This document shows positions 63,851 through 64,000 of a stretch of 64,000 nucleotides of DNA, one piece after another (position 1 is the first letter of the stretch; every line of letters begins with the position of its first letter). The notes beneath the pieces were generated by a model. That model was not told where the DNA came from. It saw only the letters and a list, made by a program, of their open reading frames with translations, and made no database searches. Made by a program: the position numbers and the translations under genes. Source of the stretch: an uncultured bacterium (GTDB lineage Bacteria > Elusimicrobiota > Elusimicrobia > Elusimicrobiales > Elusimicrobiaceae); contig CASFFZ010000009.1 in assembly GCA_949294095.1 (NCBI GenBank), positions 23,393 to 87,392 of the forward strand, read 5' to 3'.

Positions 63851-64000
63851 TTTTATCTCCTATTTTGTTTTTATTTAAATTTTAAGTATTTTTTATTTTA
63901 TATATTACGGCTAAATGCCTATTTTTAAAAATTATTTTATATTGTTATTTTATTTATTCTTATTTTTTAATAATTTTTATTTTTAATATATATTTTATAG
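63851..64000. other. Extremely AT-rich stretch at the window end
   Basis: The 150 bases after the gp11-like start are nearly all A and T, with runs of TTTTA and TATAT, unlike the rest of the window. Promoter-like words abound but none stands out. No gene is supported. Confidence 0.6.

Noticed and set aside
1..64000. CRISPR array, insertion sequence or transposase
   Set aside because: No regularly spaced repeats and no transposase or integrase motifs were seen on either strand by eye.

Overview
The window reads as a chromosomal segment of a Gram-negative, diderm bacterium. Kdo synthesis (kdsA, kdsD), the LPS exporter genes (lptC, lptA, lptB), an outer-membrane secretin and trigger factor are present. 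The crowd of short, stand-alone PilE-like pilin genes, together with a type IV pilus (T4P) operon, glutamine synthetase and an Etf/acyl-CoA dehydrogenase cluster, resembles Elusimicrobiota (Elusimicrobium-like gut bacteria). That assignment is an inference from gene content and recalled literature, not from a database search. Base composition is fairly even, except for AT-rich stretches around 53.1-53.5 kb and at the very end (63.85-64 kb).

Layout. 0-2.7 kb: a secreted Cys-rich protein and glnA on the + strand. 2.8-17.5 kb: one long minus-strand T4P/type II-like operon running from an OmpA/FlgD-like periplasmic protein through a PilM-PilN fusion, PilO, a PilP-like protein, the secretin, PilB, PilC, five prepilins with a GFTL-like start, one PilX/GspK-like prepilin and a HExxH metallopeptidase. 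A good extended -10 promoter precedes it. 17.5-20.1 kb: an O-antigen-ligase/TPR protein. 20.3-25.3 kb: a + strand envelope operon, kdsA-(small membrane protein)-kdsD-lptC-lptA-lptB-cysE. 25.4-28.8 kb: a channel-less MgtE-like regulator, an AlbA_2 protein, a SUI1/eIF1-like protein and two convergent pilins. 28.8-29.2 kb: an unexplained intergenic region rich in perfect palindromes. 29.3-35.7 kb: minus-strand etfA-etfB-acd-glycosyltransferase-SpoIID/TPR. 36-37.6 kb: trigger factor, tRNA-Leu and tRNA-Lys. 37.8-40.8 kb: two secreted proteins, one a degenerate DUF885 enzyme. 40.9-44 kb: TPR protein, response regulator, gamma-carbonic anhydrase and a flippase-like membrane protein, divergent from uvrA (44.1-47.1 kb). 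47-54 kb: pilins, ybaK, an RDD-pilin-like fusion, a second O-antigen-ligase/TPR protein, tRNA-Thr, a repeated Cys/Trp secreted protein and another pilin.

54-63.85 kb is the late module of a phage whose gene order matches T7-type podoviruses. Read on the minus strand it runs tail tubular A, tail tubular B, a gp13-like protein, a gp14-like protein, a large internal virion protein, tail fibre, two small proteins, M15 endolysin, holin-like protein and an overlapping spanin-like pair. One + strand gene with its own promoter and terminator (a moron) sits inside this module.

Most unusual points. (1) Two dispersed pilin genes share a conserved 5' cassette in which a poly-T tract of different length (11 versus 13) separates a TTGACT -35 from a -10, giving 15 versus 17 bp spacers, which suggests phase variation. 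One of these pilins sits between two copies of the uvrA 3' end. (2) Several genes have their -10 box exactly 6 nt before the ATG, which suggests leaderless mRNAs. (3) One protein fuses an RDD membrane domain to a pilin-like stalk. (4) The phage tail module carries a membrane-anchored moron.
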